This document shows positions 45,351 to 57,351 of a stretch of DNA of 64,000 nt, in pieces. Below the pieces are notes generated by a model. That model was not told the origin of the DNA, searched no databases, and was given only the letters and a program-made list of their open reading frames with translations. Position 1 is the stretch's first letter; every line of letters starts with the position of its first letter. The stretch spans positions 7,982,501 through 8,046,500 of the forward strand of contig NC_054758.1 of NCBI RefSeq assembly GCF_018143015.1, written 5' to 3'. The translations under genes and the position numbers were made by a program. This DNA comes from Lytechinus variegatus (lineage: Eukaryota > Echinodermata > Echinoidea > Temnopleuroida > Toxopneustidae).

Positions 45351-46110
45351 CATAATCCCATAGGCAAATGTATATTCACATCAACGGGACCAACATTGAT
45401 ATACTTATTCTTATTCTACTCTCGTCTTTGTTCTTTTGAGATGGAATTTCGTGTAAGTTGTTTTTAATTCGATTTTATCAAGAAGTTTGCTTGCTAAGGT
45501 CAAAAGTTTTTCCTCCTTTCGTCTGATATTGCCAGAAATTGAGGAACAGAGAGTAAGTAAGAGTATGTTTGTTTTTACATGTTGAAATTTTCGGTGTTTC
45601 CCGCTATCTAGAGTGAAACATGACCTTGATAACCTTCATTGTGAGACCTCGTTCAAATGATACAGACATGAATGCCATTCAAAAAGCTGATAACTTCTGC
45701 GATATCCAAGCTAACTTTCACTTCAGTGGGGGATAAACATAATCCCATAGGGAACTGTATATTTACATCAACGGGACCAACATTGATATTCTTATTCTAC
45801 TCTCGTCTTTGTTCTTTTGAGATGGAATTTCGTGTAAGTTGTTTTTAATTCGATTTCATCAAGAAGTTTGCTTGCTAAGGTCAAAAGGTTTTCCTCCTTT
45901 CGTCTGATATTGCCAGAAATTGAGGGGCAGAGAGTAAGTAAGAGTATATGTTTGTTTTTATATGTTGAAATTTTCGGTGTTTCCCGCTTTCTAGAGTGAA
46001 ACATGACCTTGATAACCTTCATTGTGAGACCTCGTTCAAATGATACAGACATACATGCCATTCAAAAAGCTGATAACTTTAGTGATATCCAAGCTTTACT
46101 TTCACTTCAG
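45351..46110 (+). repeat. 387-bp tandem duplication
   Basis: CATAATCCCATAGG recurs at 45351 and 45738, and the following sequence matches almost base for base (CATCAACGGGACCAACATTG, GAAATTTTCGGTGTTTCCCG, CACTTCAGTGGGGGAT), with only scattered substitutions and small indels. The duplication is probably recent. The 89-codon minus-strand frame in the second copy has no recognised motif. Confidence 0.85.
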
Positions 46111-46321
46111 TGGGGGATTTCCCCCTTCTCTCACATTGCCCAATTTGAAAACCCCAAGAAAATACCAAAAGCTTTGTAGGCAAGTTATTCATTCTCTTGA
46201 GAAAAATCCCCTTTCCAACACTTAAGTTTTTTGGACGACCTTTTCTCCTGAGTGCATAGCAGCCCTGTCCTTTTTGTGATCACACTATGTAAATCGATGT
46301 CTTCGAAATGGGTAAAATAAA

Positions 46322-46614
46322 TATTTATACTTTGGCGAAAGAGAAGAGGCGATAAAAGAAATGGAAATCACTTAAAGAAAATATCAAAAAGTAGAAAAAT
46401 GGAAAGAAAAATAGAAAATAAAAGAATATCACGGAAAGAGGAGAAAAGAGAAGACAAAGTAGATGATGAAGATGATAAAATATTGGTGGTAATAATAAGA
46501 AGGAATACAAACAGCAGCCGCAGTAGAAGTAATAGTAGTAGTAGTAGCAGCAGCAGCAACAATATAATACCAACATGTTTTAATAGCACATATCACTGTC
46601 AAATGCGTCCCTAA
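46322..46614 (-). repeat. (AGT/AGC)n microsatellite region
   Basis: AGTAGAAGTAATAGTAGTAG followed by AGCAGCAGC lies at 46520-46560, preceded by purine-rich GAAAAG sequence. It is the same trinucleotide as the (TAC)n family on the other strand, but the leader sequences of that family are not seen. Confidence 0.55.
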
Positions 46615-46659
46615 AATACGCTTTTGAAGACAGAAAAAGCAAAGGAAAAGAGAGAAATT

Positions 46660-46952
46660 CGCAATAAATCATACAAACTCTGAAGTATGTTTTGAAGAGG
46701 GGTTCAAACTTGGGTATTGAAGAGTTATTTACATAATATGGGGTGGCATTCCAAAGTGAAGGGGCAGCATGGGCAGATGGGCAAATTAAGGAACGTTGTA
46801 AAATTAAGGACGATGTAAAACATCCTTCTGGCAGTCTGTGCTGATCTAAAAGCCCCCTCACAGCTGACCGAATGTAGGCGGACGAAGGGTGACGGATGGG
46901 AAAAAATGCGCGAAATGCACGCGAATCCAACGAATTCACGTAAAATTTCTGT
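46660..46952 (-). pseudogene. LINE C-terminal fragment
   Basis: The minus strand encodes ICPSAHAAPSLWNATPYYVN then FEPLFKTYFRVC, the HSFSxxAPxLWNxLP-type C-terminus of CR1-group ORF2 proteins, preceded by RHPSSAYIRSAVRGLLDQHR. Its upstream end is broken by the TIR element at 46961-47513, after which no LINE coding block is recognised. Confidence 0.6.
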
Positions 46953-46960
46953 CAAATCAT

Positions 46961-47513
46961 CCCGGGGGGGGGGGGCACTTCCATTCACGAGTGGATACCA
47001 TGCGCGACCATGGGGTCTCGAAAAGCACCCTAAACACGTAATTTCCATATTCTGAAAATGCACCCCTTAACAAGTATTGGCGTGTGAAACCCTACCCTTA
47101 CCAAGTATTGGAAACAAAACGATACTCTTGGCAAATATTCCCTGAAATGAACCCCTAAACAAGTACAGGAATGTTTTATTGTTACAGGTCCTTCGGTCGT
47201 CGGCTTTACCTTATTTGGTTTAGTACGACCCCAACCTTCTACACCTCGCGCAAATCGGACTCTAAACACGTAGTGTTGGGGCAAAAAGGACATCCTTTAT
47301 AAAAACATTTAATTTTGTTTTATCATCCCCGCAAATTGGACCCTAAACACGTAATTTTCCTAGCGAAATAGATACCCTTTTTTCATTATTTTTGTGTTTT
47401 TGACACCCTTATCACGTTACGTACGTAACGTGCCCTATCGTGAAAAAGACATCCTTTTTACGTGTTTTTTTGGTCGCGCATGGTATCCACTCGTCAATGT
47501 AAGTGCCCCCCGG
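46961..47513. mobile_element. CCGGGG-ended TIR element, copy 1 (553 bp)
   Basis: The ends are CCCGGGGGGG...GCACTT with CACGAGTGGATACCATGCGC inside, and the inverse GCGCATGGTATCCACTCGTC with AAGTGCCCCCCGG. CAAATCAT flanks both sides directly (46953-46960 and 47514-47521), an 8-bp target duplication as in hAT or P elements. The interior has CCCTAAACACGTAATTT three or four times and GTTACGTACGTAACGTGCCC. Its partner is at 56655-57213. Confidence 0.88.
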
Positions 47514-47521
47514 CAAATCAT

Positions 47522-48164
47522 GCGATCAGTAACTATTGTCAAATATTATCAACAAAAAGTAAGTTAAGGATATATGTGGCATGGGAAGGATATCGATTTT
47601 TCGGTTCACCTCTTTGAATAAATTGCAGAAGAAGGTAAGCGAAGGGTTGATATAACCCAATAAGCATGATGAGACGAACGAACAGTGAGCAATGGTTTGT
47701 ATGGCGTGCGATTAGAAACGAAGACGAGGAATAGATCGGACGTTCCTCTACGTTTGTGTCGTCGTGTTGCTTCGTTAACATGGTTAGGGATTCTTTCGAG
47801 ATCGGTCCACTTTGGCAAAAGCGCGATGAGGGACTATGCGCGACATTAACACACGAACGATAACATGATAAACGAACGATCACCGCAGACTAAACAAGAG
47901 ATGCGAATTAAAACAGATGACCAACGATTTTTTAATTCGTCAGGAAATTTTAAACATGTTCAAAATTTCCGCGCGAATCTGAATAATCGTAGTTCGGATT
48001 TCCTTCACTTGTCTGGAGAGATCGTCAACTGAAGATCGAAGAGTTTGTGAAGATCCAGTTGAATGGACTCGTAAACTTGCTTCGTCACCTCCTCTTTCAC
48101 TACGTCGATAATTGCTTTGATGAAACGAGAATGTGTTTCTTCGCTGATCGCTTTGTCAACCTGA
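47522..48164 (-). other. Unassigned; short coiled-coil-like open stretch
   Basis: On the minus strand 48160-48010 encodes SEETHSRFIKAIIDVVKEEV and TKQVYESIQLDLHKLFDLQL before a stop. The composition suggests a helical protein, possibly a LINE ORF1 piece or an exon of a host gene. It abuts the 3' end of the LINE at 48165-49185. Not identified. Confidence 0.35.
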
Positions 48165-49185
48165 GTGCGATTATTTATTTCATTTTATTTCATTTCCAGG
48201 TTCACATACTTATAACAATAGTCGAATTCATTACAATGAAAATAATCATCATACAACACCCAATACACAATATATCAAATAAAAAAAAACACTAAAAAAA
48301 GAGGAAAAAACACCAGCTAATGCCTGGGGGTTATCAAAAGAAATCAAGTTTCTGTTAAAAGACTCTCCTCATTAGCTGGTACTAAAAAAAGAACACTAAC
48401 CTTAAAATAGAGTTCAACAAATAACAAATAAAAATGACATTTGAAGACATAATTGGGCCAATGCAGGTTTAGAAGGAAAAATGAGAAAGAAAGAAAGAAA
48501 GAAAAGGAAGAAAAGGAGAAAACAAGAAGGAAATAAAGAAAGCAAAAGCGGGATAAAAGTGAAAAAGGAGAAATGGTGAAAGCAAAGTAAGAAGGCAAAA
48601 TCACTGACATGCCCTTTTTTTCCTAAACGATTGATGGCTAGAATGAGGGACTGCAATGTTTGAATGAAAAAAATAAAAAAATGTTTAAAATGCCTTTTCA
48701 ATTGGTGGCATGCTACATAGGAGCTCTCGAAGAGCATTGAGAATTATGTTAATATTTGGTTCCAGGCACAGGTCTCTCTCAGCCCTAGGAATTGTTTCCC
48801 AGAAGCGGGCAAAACTGTGAAAGCAAGTATATTTTAAAGCATTGCATCGGGCAAATTCATGAGTGAAAAATAATGTATCTAGTTTCCTTTTCTTTGGGCT
48901 AGGTAGTATATGTTGTGGCACATTATACAAACAAAATAGGCATTTAATCATAAAAGAAGTTGACAAGTAAATCAATTTATTGTATAACGGTGAGATGTTC
49001 AAAATTGTCAGGCGTTCTGTGTATGTCAGATTTTTTGCATCATTGTATGAAAAACAAAAACGAGTAAAACGTCTTTGGACAGCTTCAAGGGCATTGATGT
49101 GATTCTTTTGATGAGTAGCAATGTGGGGTAATTCAATACGTCCACAGTTGAATGGTCACCTGAAATCGTTGGAGATCTGTTGGCT
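48165..49185 (-). mobile_element. 5'-truncated LINE, 3' third only
   Basis: The minus strand encodes HINALEAVQRRFTRFCFSYN, NLTYTERLTILNISPLYNKL, FMIKCLFCLYNVPQHILPSP and FARFWETIPRA, ending CSMPPIEKAF near 48688, typical of the C-terminus of ORF2. The 3' UTR has CCCCAGGCATTAGCTGGTG and ends CTGGAAATGAAATAAAATGA near 48175. It starts after the RT catalytic motif, so it is strongly truncated. This coding part is nearly open. Confidence 0.78.
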
Positions 49186-52100
49186 GAATCCATCGGGTGC
49201 GCCCCGGGCGTTTGTTGGATCTGGCCTCGTACTTCAGAGTCCCATTTCGGTGGCTTCAAAGTTACCTTTCTCAATCCGAGATTTGGACCGCATTTTCATC
49301 TTTGAAGTGGTAGGAACACTCATTGTGGTAGTAAGAAGTATGATATATAAGTTGAAAATGAAAAAAAAACTGGTATATATCCAACAGAAAAAGCCCAATC
49401 TTGTTCACTCTTTGGTCACACTACTGTTCACGTTCACCGGTCAATTGTCGAACCATGTCCAGGACCTAATCTAACTGAATATTTCGTTAGACGTTAGCAC
49501 TTCTAACTTACGTTGTCGTAACGTTAGATTTCTGTAACTTTTATAAGCCTAGTCTAGGCCTAGATCTAGAACTAGATGGTACATGTAGATCTTAAATGTT
49601 AAAAAGTTAGACCTAACTGAGATCTATAACTTTTAACGTCAGGCTTGATCTAACGTTAGGCCTAGATCTAGATCTACTTACCAAATTTTATCGTCCTTAA
49701 GCTGATCTTATTCCCCATTGCTCATCAGACATCACCACAAATCTTTTGACGTTAGACATGTTAGACCAAATCCAAAACTAAAAGCTTTATAATTAACCTT
49801 AATTTTAACGTCAGTTGAGCCTAAGCCTAACGTTAAGCTTCAGTCTCTATCTGCAAGTGGTAAACTACGTTGGATCCACACTCACCAATACACATTATGA
49901 AAAATACGAGACATTTGACTTCCTCCTGCTCGTACGCACGGGCGTCCGTCGATATAACACATATTTTTATGAAAATATGCACCTTTTTTCTTAAAAGTTG
50001 ATGGAGAGGGGGAAAAATTAATCGTATCAAGTCGGGGTATTCAGTAATGAGTACAAGAGAAACTATATTTCACTGATTTTCATGATTCATCCCATTTGAT
50101 TAACTCATCTATTCGTGTTTTGGGGCTAATCTTTCCCTTACGCATTGCTTTTTGGCAGAGGTTCTATGGAAAATGCACCTTTTTTCACACAAACTTTGAG
50201 ACACTCTGTATTCATTCCCCCATTGCTCGAGAATGAATGGGCAGTTAACGACGGGGTTAAAGATTTATTGAAGAATGGAATGTATATTTGATGAAAATGA
50301 AAGCCATTTCCCCATCGGATGTTATCTTCAATACGTGTTTTTTAGATGAAGTCAGTTATCGAATAGGCTCTCCTGGCATTTGAGGTCTCTATCGGTGACG
50401 TCACTCAGGATCGTCATGCCTGGACCATCGGCCAGGCAGGGGTCGCAATGGTATGAGTTATGCATAATGCACTCGATATATACAATAATCTTGTCCTCCC
50501 GTTCAAATGAATGTGAAACTCATATAATTTCCATCAGAGCATTCAACAGGAGTACTGTAGTACACATTTCTTTGTTATAAGTGAATTAATAAAGTCCCTC
50601 CAGTGAGTTTGCCTCACCCCTATTGTGAAAATGTATCACCCCTAAGTTGTAACACAGTCAGCTGTTTGCACTCAGGGTCACGATTTTCTGTCTCATTTAG
50701 GCAGAAATCTTTCATAATGTATCCAGACATTGTTTAAGAAATCCCCAGAACCCCCCAAACTACGGTTATTCCTGTATACACAAATCTAGGGTACATTTTA
50801 GTATCTGACAAGGGCCCAACGTTAAACCTAACTCGTTCCTAGTCCTACGACCACACCGTCGTAGGACTCAATTCCGTGGTCCGGTCGAGTGTTGATCGAT
50901 TGCACACGACCGCTACTTTAGTCCCACAAACATCTAATTTAAAAGAGGGCGCCATGCACGTAGAAAAATATATTCATGGACCGGTTGGTCCATATATTCA
51001 TCGAGGTTGACCGGCTGGTAATATACACCGATTTCGATCATATCACGTGACGCGCTATGAACCAATTGCGCTTGGCTATCTGTTTTTGCTATCTAATGTT
51101 GCTTTTTATATAGAACACTTTTTTCGGGATGTCTTTTCTCTTGGGAATACGGGTTTCCACCCATATCGATATTGCTTCAACTTGTCATATTTTTAAAAAT
51201 ATTTTAGATGTGACTTCCTAAGTGCAGATGATCAGAACTATCGCCCCCCCCCCATTGAGGTGCGTTTCTAGGTGATGTATAAAGATTGATACCCCAAACA
51301 GTAATAAATTAATTAATTAATTAATTAATAAACGAATAAAAAAATATTAAAATTAATTGAAATCAAATTAAAAATAAATAAAATAAATATTTTTGCTAGA
51401 TTGAATTTATTTCTGAAAGAACGACGATAGCACATAATTGAAAGCACACCTGAACAGGTCCCTATATTCACAAATTTTCTTTCAAATGGAAAAGAATAAT
51501 AATCCGATTATTGTGAATTAACTCTATATGAAGAAACAATACTTGAAAACGCCGATGACCGCGGCCTTGATGTGCTTATTCTTGATACTACCATGTATTT
51601 TCATCGGTCTCTTTATCGTTGTTATGATAAAGACTATTCTTTTTGAACTTGATGAATTGACATGGTTATTTGTCACACTGTTATCTCCCACTCAAATCTA
51701 TCAGCGAGGTTCTATCCCCAGACGATAACATGGTACCCCTTGGTGAAGATGACTGTGACGTCATGTGACGTCAAAGAACCAGTGTGTAAATGCAAGATCA
51801 TTGAAAAAAAACATTCATTTTCTGATGAAGAAAGTTTAGAGGGAGAGTTCCCTCTGACGAATGGTTTCTTGTAGAAATACCAGAAAAAATAATAGAATAT
51901 TTATTTGAAAGTTTGAGAAAAATCAATCAGAAATTACGAAAGTTATTAGAATTTTAAGTTTGTTTTTATTTGTGACGTGATTTACGAACATCTGCTACAT
52001 ACATGTAGGTCATGCAATATAAATGGATAAATTTCGATTTTTGTTTAATGGTTCACAATAGGGGCGTTGTGAAATCATTTGTCTGTTGATATACTGAAGG

Positions 52101-52540
52101 TATAAATAAAACCATTTTTAAAATGAATATGACATTACACTTGTTTTTTTTTAATTCATGATATATCTCTCGAAGTTGCTCGCATGTGACGTCAAAAAAT
52201 CTAATAACTTGTTAAGTCTTTGACGGACTTTCCGCAAATCTTTACCAATATTTTTCTATTCCGCTATTTTTACCATTAACATTTTGTCAGGGTCTTCCCC
52301 TTTAATGGGAATTCGAAAATAAAGAAGAGACAAAGTTTTTTTTTCATTCCTTCATTCCCTCTGTGTTGAACCAGCTTCCCCTTTCGCTTGTGATGATACT
52401 GTCACTCTGACATAAAGAACTCACGACAAATCACATTTTTCTTGTGGATAATTTACACAGAATGATCGTCCAACATGTGTCGGTTCTCTTGTTGTAAATG
52501 GGGTATTGACTGAATACCGTTAGTTTAGGATGGACATTCA
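49186..52540. other. Mostly unassigned host sequence
   Basis: 49470-49860 is dense in TAACGTTAG, CTAGGCCTAGATCTAGA and GTTAGACC words, a recurrent texture of echinoderm genomes without known function. A hairpin AGTCCTACGAC/GTCGTAGGACT lies at 50838-50865. 51890-52310 has AAAGTTTGAGAAAAATCA and GTGACGT words resembling the repeat at 62585-63000, so it may be an old copy. Short membrane-like frames (51528-51728) have no support as genes. Confidence 0.4.
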
Positions 52541-52743
52541 GTACTGGTGTGGCTAAGGGAAGGTAGTCTACAACTGTAGACCCACCATCTGCAGTGCGTG
52601 TATCACAGCTGATTCAAGGAGTCTGCATAGCAGACTAGGTCTACTGGAGCTGCAGATGAAATGGCTCGCTTCGCTCGCCCTTCGCAAAACAGCTGCAGAT
52701 CCCACTTCACAAGCCATTCAGAGTATGCATAGCAGACTAAAGG
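52541..52743. repeat. Paired GCATAGCAGACTA and GAGCTGCAGAT motifs
   Basis: GTCTGCATAGCAGACTAGG (52620) and TATGCATAGCAGACTAAA (52724) bracket CTGCAGAT motifs and GGCTCGCTTCGCTCGCCC. This looks like a decayed small repeat; the class is unknown. Confidence 0.4.
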
Positions 52744-53690
52744 GAAGGGGCCGATCCAGGATTTTCCTAAGGGGGAGGGGGGCACATTTTCCCGAGGAAA
52801 ATCGCTTTCAGAAGGGGTGCATACTTGTTTTATAACGGCATATTTATAATACAAGTGGAATGCCTCTGGCCGTCTCACCTGCATCACGCGATTCAACATA
52901 GCAGCAGTGCTGGCTTTGAAAACTACTATAACTCACACAAGATGTTCAGTGATACTTGGTTACTCTTATTTCCACGTTTTATGAATTAGACCAATACACT
53001 TACAGAGATAGGATGGTAATTCAACAAATACCCCCAATGCGGCCAAAGTTCACTGACCCTAAATGACCTTTGACCTTGATCACGTGACCTGAAACTTGCA
53101 CAGGATGTTCAGTGATACTTGATTACTATTATGTCCAAATTTCATGAATCAGATTCGAAAACTTTTAAAGTTTTGATTGTAATTCAACAGATACCCCCAA
53201 ATCGGCCAAAGTTCATTGACCCTAAATGACCTTTGACCTTGGTCATGTGACGTGAAACTCATGCAGGATGTTTGATGATACTTGATTAACCTTATGTCCA
53301 AGTTTCATGAACTAGGTCCATATATTTTCTAAGTTATGATGACATTTCAAAAACTTAACCTCAGGTTAAGATTTTGATGTTGATTCCCCCAACATGGCCT
53401 AAGTTCATTGACCCTAAATGACCTTTGACCTTGGTCATGTGACATGAAACTCTAATAGGATGTTCAGTAATACTTGATTAACCTTATGGCCAAGTTTCAT
53501 GAACTAGGTCTATATACTTTTTAAGTTATGATGTCATTTCAAAAACTTAACCTCAGGTTAAGATTTGATGTTGACGCCGCCGCCGTCGTCGGAAAAGCGG
53601 CGCCTATAGTCTCACTCTCCTATGCAGGTGAGACAAAAACTGTTGATTGTGCCTCTCAAAGGGGAGAGGGGCACGGGATCCGCCAGCGGC
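52744..53690. mobile_element. GGATCC poly-G element split by the GTCTCACC element
   Basis: GGCCGATCCAGGATTTTCCT and GGGGGGCACATTTTCC at 52749-52800 match the left half of the element at 9860-10036. TTGTGCCTCTCAAAGGGG and GGGATCCGCC at 53646-53684 match its right half. The intervening 52851-53634 is a copy of the 7924-9034 element. Confidence 0.75.
52851..53634 (+). mobile_element. GTCTCACC-ended element with GACCTTTGACC array, short copy
   Basis: It has the same ends as 7924-9034 (GTCTCACCTGC near 52873 and GCAGGTGAGAC at 53624-53634) but only three to four of the ~170-bp units. TGACCTTTGACCT occurs at 53064, 53227 and 53419. Sequence identity to the first copy is high, notably over the last 250 bp. 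Confidence 0.82.
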
Positions 53691-56624
53691 GAACGGAATA
53701 AGAAACATAAAACATTAATGGAACCAAAAGGAGGGTTCCGTGTATCATAATACAATGTTCAGGATTGAAAATGACATATTGCAAACCACTTTGAAAAGAA
53801 CACACAATATTTCGCCCACCAAGAATGAGAAAATTAGAGTGACAACAGATTTAGTGCATCAGATATTCATTTATGCAACTTATTTCGTTACAAGGCCGAC
53901 ATATCATATAAACATGTATGAAAATATCAAATAATGATTATTTTATATAGAAACGAAAAAAAGTTGGGACTTGACATCATCATCCCACCTAATGAATATT
54001 CATGACCGCGAGATTATAAGAGTTTTTACAAAATATTGCTCAATTTGAGAAAAAAAAATAACTTTGTTATTTAATTTTGATGAAATATTTTGCGTTTTTT
54101 CTCTGTAAATTTTGCTTCATATAATGTAAGTACAATATCCAGCGCGGAGAAAGTTTTTAAGCTTGATTTTGTCTCTACTTTGTAGTAGACACATAAAAAT
54201 AAGGGTGAAACTACAAGTATTAATCATCAAAACACAATATTTTTTTCTCCCTTTTATAACAGAGGCATAGTACTCAGTTCCAGTATGCACCGGTTTAGTA
54301 ATTAGGTCTTTACGTCTTTTTTATTCTCGTAAGGTTCTCATTAATATTCACCCCACTATAATCACGATAACTTTCTTCATAATAATTATCATCATCATCA
54401 TCTTCGCCGTCATCGTTTTCAAGTTAAAAAGCACTTGCAGCGCAATAGAGTATATCGAAATAGTTTTTGCGCTATATAAATGCATATTATTATTATCATT
54501 ATCATCATTATCGTCGTCATCATCGCGATCATCATCATTATTACATTCACCAGCATCTCCTCAGTCAACATCGTAATCATCATCAACACGACATCGTCAT
54601 CATCTACGCCATCATAACCGTCATCCTATCTATCCTCATCGTATAAATCGCCATCATCACCATCATCATCATCATTGCGACAATCAAAGTTTTTGTCAAG
54701 TACAAGAAGAAGGTGAATGTACTCCACGAGAATAGTTGCTATCATTTGTCTTCCTAGTTCCTGTTTCCTTTCCTACTATTTGCTTATCTCCAGAGAAGAA
54801 ATCATAGGTACTTCACGGTATTTAAATGACATTAGTCAAGATTTACGACAATCACTCAAACTGCCAGACTGAAGGCTGTTTTCTGGTTGGAAGACGCATG
54901 TTTTAGTAGAAACAAGGCAATATCTCCTTGGTAGAAGAGATAGATCAAAATGTTCGATGTCCATGGCCCTTGGAAGCAGGGTTGCTGAAGCACCCCCGAG
55001 ATTTTCACAGGGGGTGATGCACATTATTGTCCACAGGCAGCACCCCCTGGAATTCTGTTAGGTGTGTAAAATTTGAAGAAAAAAAAAGATGTATTTAAAA
55101 AGACATATATTTTGTGTTGAAACCATTTTTTTTTGCTTGTCGATTTTGTTTTCGAGTTATTTTTTTTTTGCTTTTAAAATTAACTTCAACAATCAGTCCC
55201 AGTGCCCTGTCACTGACATAGCAATACATGGACCTATAAGTCAGTGGAAAAGTGACAAGTGTTTTAAAACTTATACATAAATGATTTCACAAAATGAGGT
55301 CAGGTATCCCCTATACGTTTTTATTTACAATCCAATTTCGTGTGTTGCTATTATTTCTTTAACTCACTGAAGATAAATTAACTGAACTGAGGGACTTGCC
55401 AAGAAATGCAGAGCTCGTATAAAAGGTAAGTCCCTAAACTTAGATACTATAATCACTAGGCCTAACAACGAAGAGTCAAAAATTGACCGCAGCGGCATTT
55501 CTGATGACGTTGTAGGCACAAATCCGGAAAATATATGAATTAAAAATGGAAGTGTTCACCCTGATAAAAAAATGGCACATTCCGAAATGTATCTACTCTT
55601 TTTTGTATGTGTTTGACATATTTATAAATTCAAGAAATGCGATACGGAAAGTGTTTCTTTTATTCAATCACTCTTAGACAAGCAAAGGGAAGCACCCGTG
55701 ACCTCCCTGCATGACGATCTTCAGAAACAAGAGAAGAATTTCCAGGAACTTATGAAATCCTGAAACTTGTTGATCACTATGATCGACACAACTGTCTTAT
55801 TTGAGTGTATATTGGCTGGTTCCGAATGTTTCTACACAAAAATACGAGTCTACTTACACGTAAGCTCCCGAATGTTTCTATATAAATTTCGCCCTCTACC
55901 TCGAATGGCAGTGGACGAAAAAGCTTAAAGGCATATTGACTTGAACGTTTCACGAGCGTAAAATCTTTCCCGCAGACTTGTGTGTTAAAGTGGCACTTTA
56001 AAAATTCTTTAAAAATTCAGATGAAATTACAGGATAGAATGTTTACTACCAGTGGATAGGATATTATGTGACATTCCATATCTGACTATAAAATTTTTCA
56101 AAGGTACCTCGACAGGCTCATTAAAAAAATTAATCGGCTTTTATAAAACCACTCTCCTGCAGGAACAAATTTATCTCCTGAGACAGTGAAATGGCCTTCA
56201 TTCCAGTCAAAACAGTTACACAAAATTGCGATATTTCATCCAAATTGGGGAAAAGGAAGTTCAGTTGTTACTTTTCCTATACCACATGGCCAATCAGCTT
56301 TATCAATTAAAATTTGAGAATGGGCTGGCTCGAATGAAAATCTATATATAACCTCGTTCCTACCTACACCCTGTAGGGAGCTGTTGCAACACAACGGGGA
56401 CGGACTCTACAACATAGAAAATCTATTGTCGAAAGGCGTCTATGACTAAGCAGTCTTTGTCGAAAACAGCATTACGATCGTCCTGGACTCCGGACAAACG
56501 ACATCCCCCCCATTTTCATCAGCTCAGAATCTCATAATGATCAGCTCTTCTAGTTCACCAATTTTTGACAAAGACCTGTCAACTGTTCGTTGTGATATTA
56601 CGGGCATTTTCTATGTCATAGAAT
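53691..56624. other. Mostly unassigned; CAT/ATC microsatellite and SINE tail
   Basis: 54425-54500 (AAGCACTTGCAGCGC, GCGCTATATAAATGCATATT, then (ATT)n) is a SINE 3' end. 54380-54680 is an imperfect (ATC)n/(CAT)n region. 54955-55040 has short GGGGGTG/CACCCCC inverted pieces. TATATATAA at 56343-56351 with CGTTCCTACC downstream could be a TATA promoter, but no gene follows that I can support. Confidence 0.4.
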
Positions 56625-57351
56625 CTGGGGCCCATTTCATAAAGGACTTACAACCCGGGGGAGGGGGGCCACTTCCATTGACGAGTGGATACCATGCGCG
56701 ACCATGGGGTCTCGAAAAGCACCCTAAACATGTAATTTCCATATTCTGAAAATGCATGCCCCTTAACAAGTATTGGCGTGTGAAACCCTACCCTTAACAA
56801 GTAATGGAAACAAAACGATAGTCTTGGGAAATATTCCCTGAAATGAACCCCTAAACAATTAAGTACAGGAATGATTTATTGTTACGGGTCCTGTGGTATT
56901 CGGCTTTACCTTATTTGGTTTAGTACGACCCCACCTTCTACACCTCGCGCAAATAGGACTCTAAACACGTAGTGTTGGGGTGAAAAGGACATCCTTTATA
57001 AAACATTCTAATTTTGTTTTATCATCCCCGCAAATTCGACCCTAAACACGTAATTTTCCTCGCGAAATAGATACCCTTTTTTCATTATTTTTGTGTTTGA
57101 CACCCTTTTCACGTTACGTACGTAACGTGCCCTGTCGTGAAAAGGACATCCTTTTTACGTGTTTTTGGTCGCGCATGGTATCCACTCGTCAATGTAAGTG
57201 CCCCCCCCCCCGGGACTTACAACTGTTTCCAGTTTGCCATTATGACAACTACCATGGTAACATGACTCAGCAGCCAATCAAAATCAAGGTTTCCATGGTA
57301 GTTGCCGTAATAGCAAAGTTACAAGAGTTGTAACTCTTTTACTGGCCCCAG
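56625..57351. mobile_element. CTGGGGCC miniature element, split by a CCGGGG element
   Basis: CTGGGGCCCATTTCATAAAG (56625 on) and the diverged inverse ending TACTGGCCCCAG at 57351 are its ends. The interior has GACAACTACCATGGTAACAT and ATGGTAGTTGCCGTAATAGC in palindromic order. Without the insertion at 56655-57213 it is about 158 bp. I recognise this as a common marine-invertebrate miniature element. Confidence 0.78.
56655..57213. mobile_element. CCGGGG-ended TIR element, copy 2 (559 bp)
   Basis: It is nearly identical to 46961-47513 along its length (CACGTAGTGTTGGGG, ATCCTTTATAAAA, GTTACGTACGTAACGTGCCC). GACTTACAAC lies directly on both sides (56645-56654 and 57214-57223). This repeat is 10 bp or 11 with the shared G, longer than the 8 bp at the other copy. 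It interrupts the CTGGGGCC miniature element. Confidence 0.88.

Noticed and set aside
45792-46061. An 89-codon minus-strand frame in the tandem duplication
   Set aside because: No recognisable protein features were found and no splice context was seen.
51528-51728. A 66-codon frame with a hydrophobic segment (LMCLFLILPCIFIGLFIVVM)
   Set aside because: No family resemblance, no splice or promoter context, and AT-rich DNA readily gives such frames.
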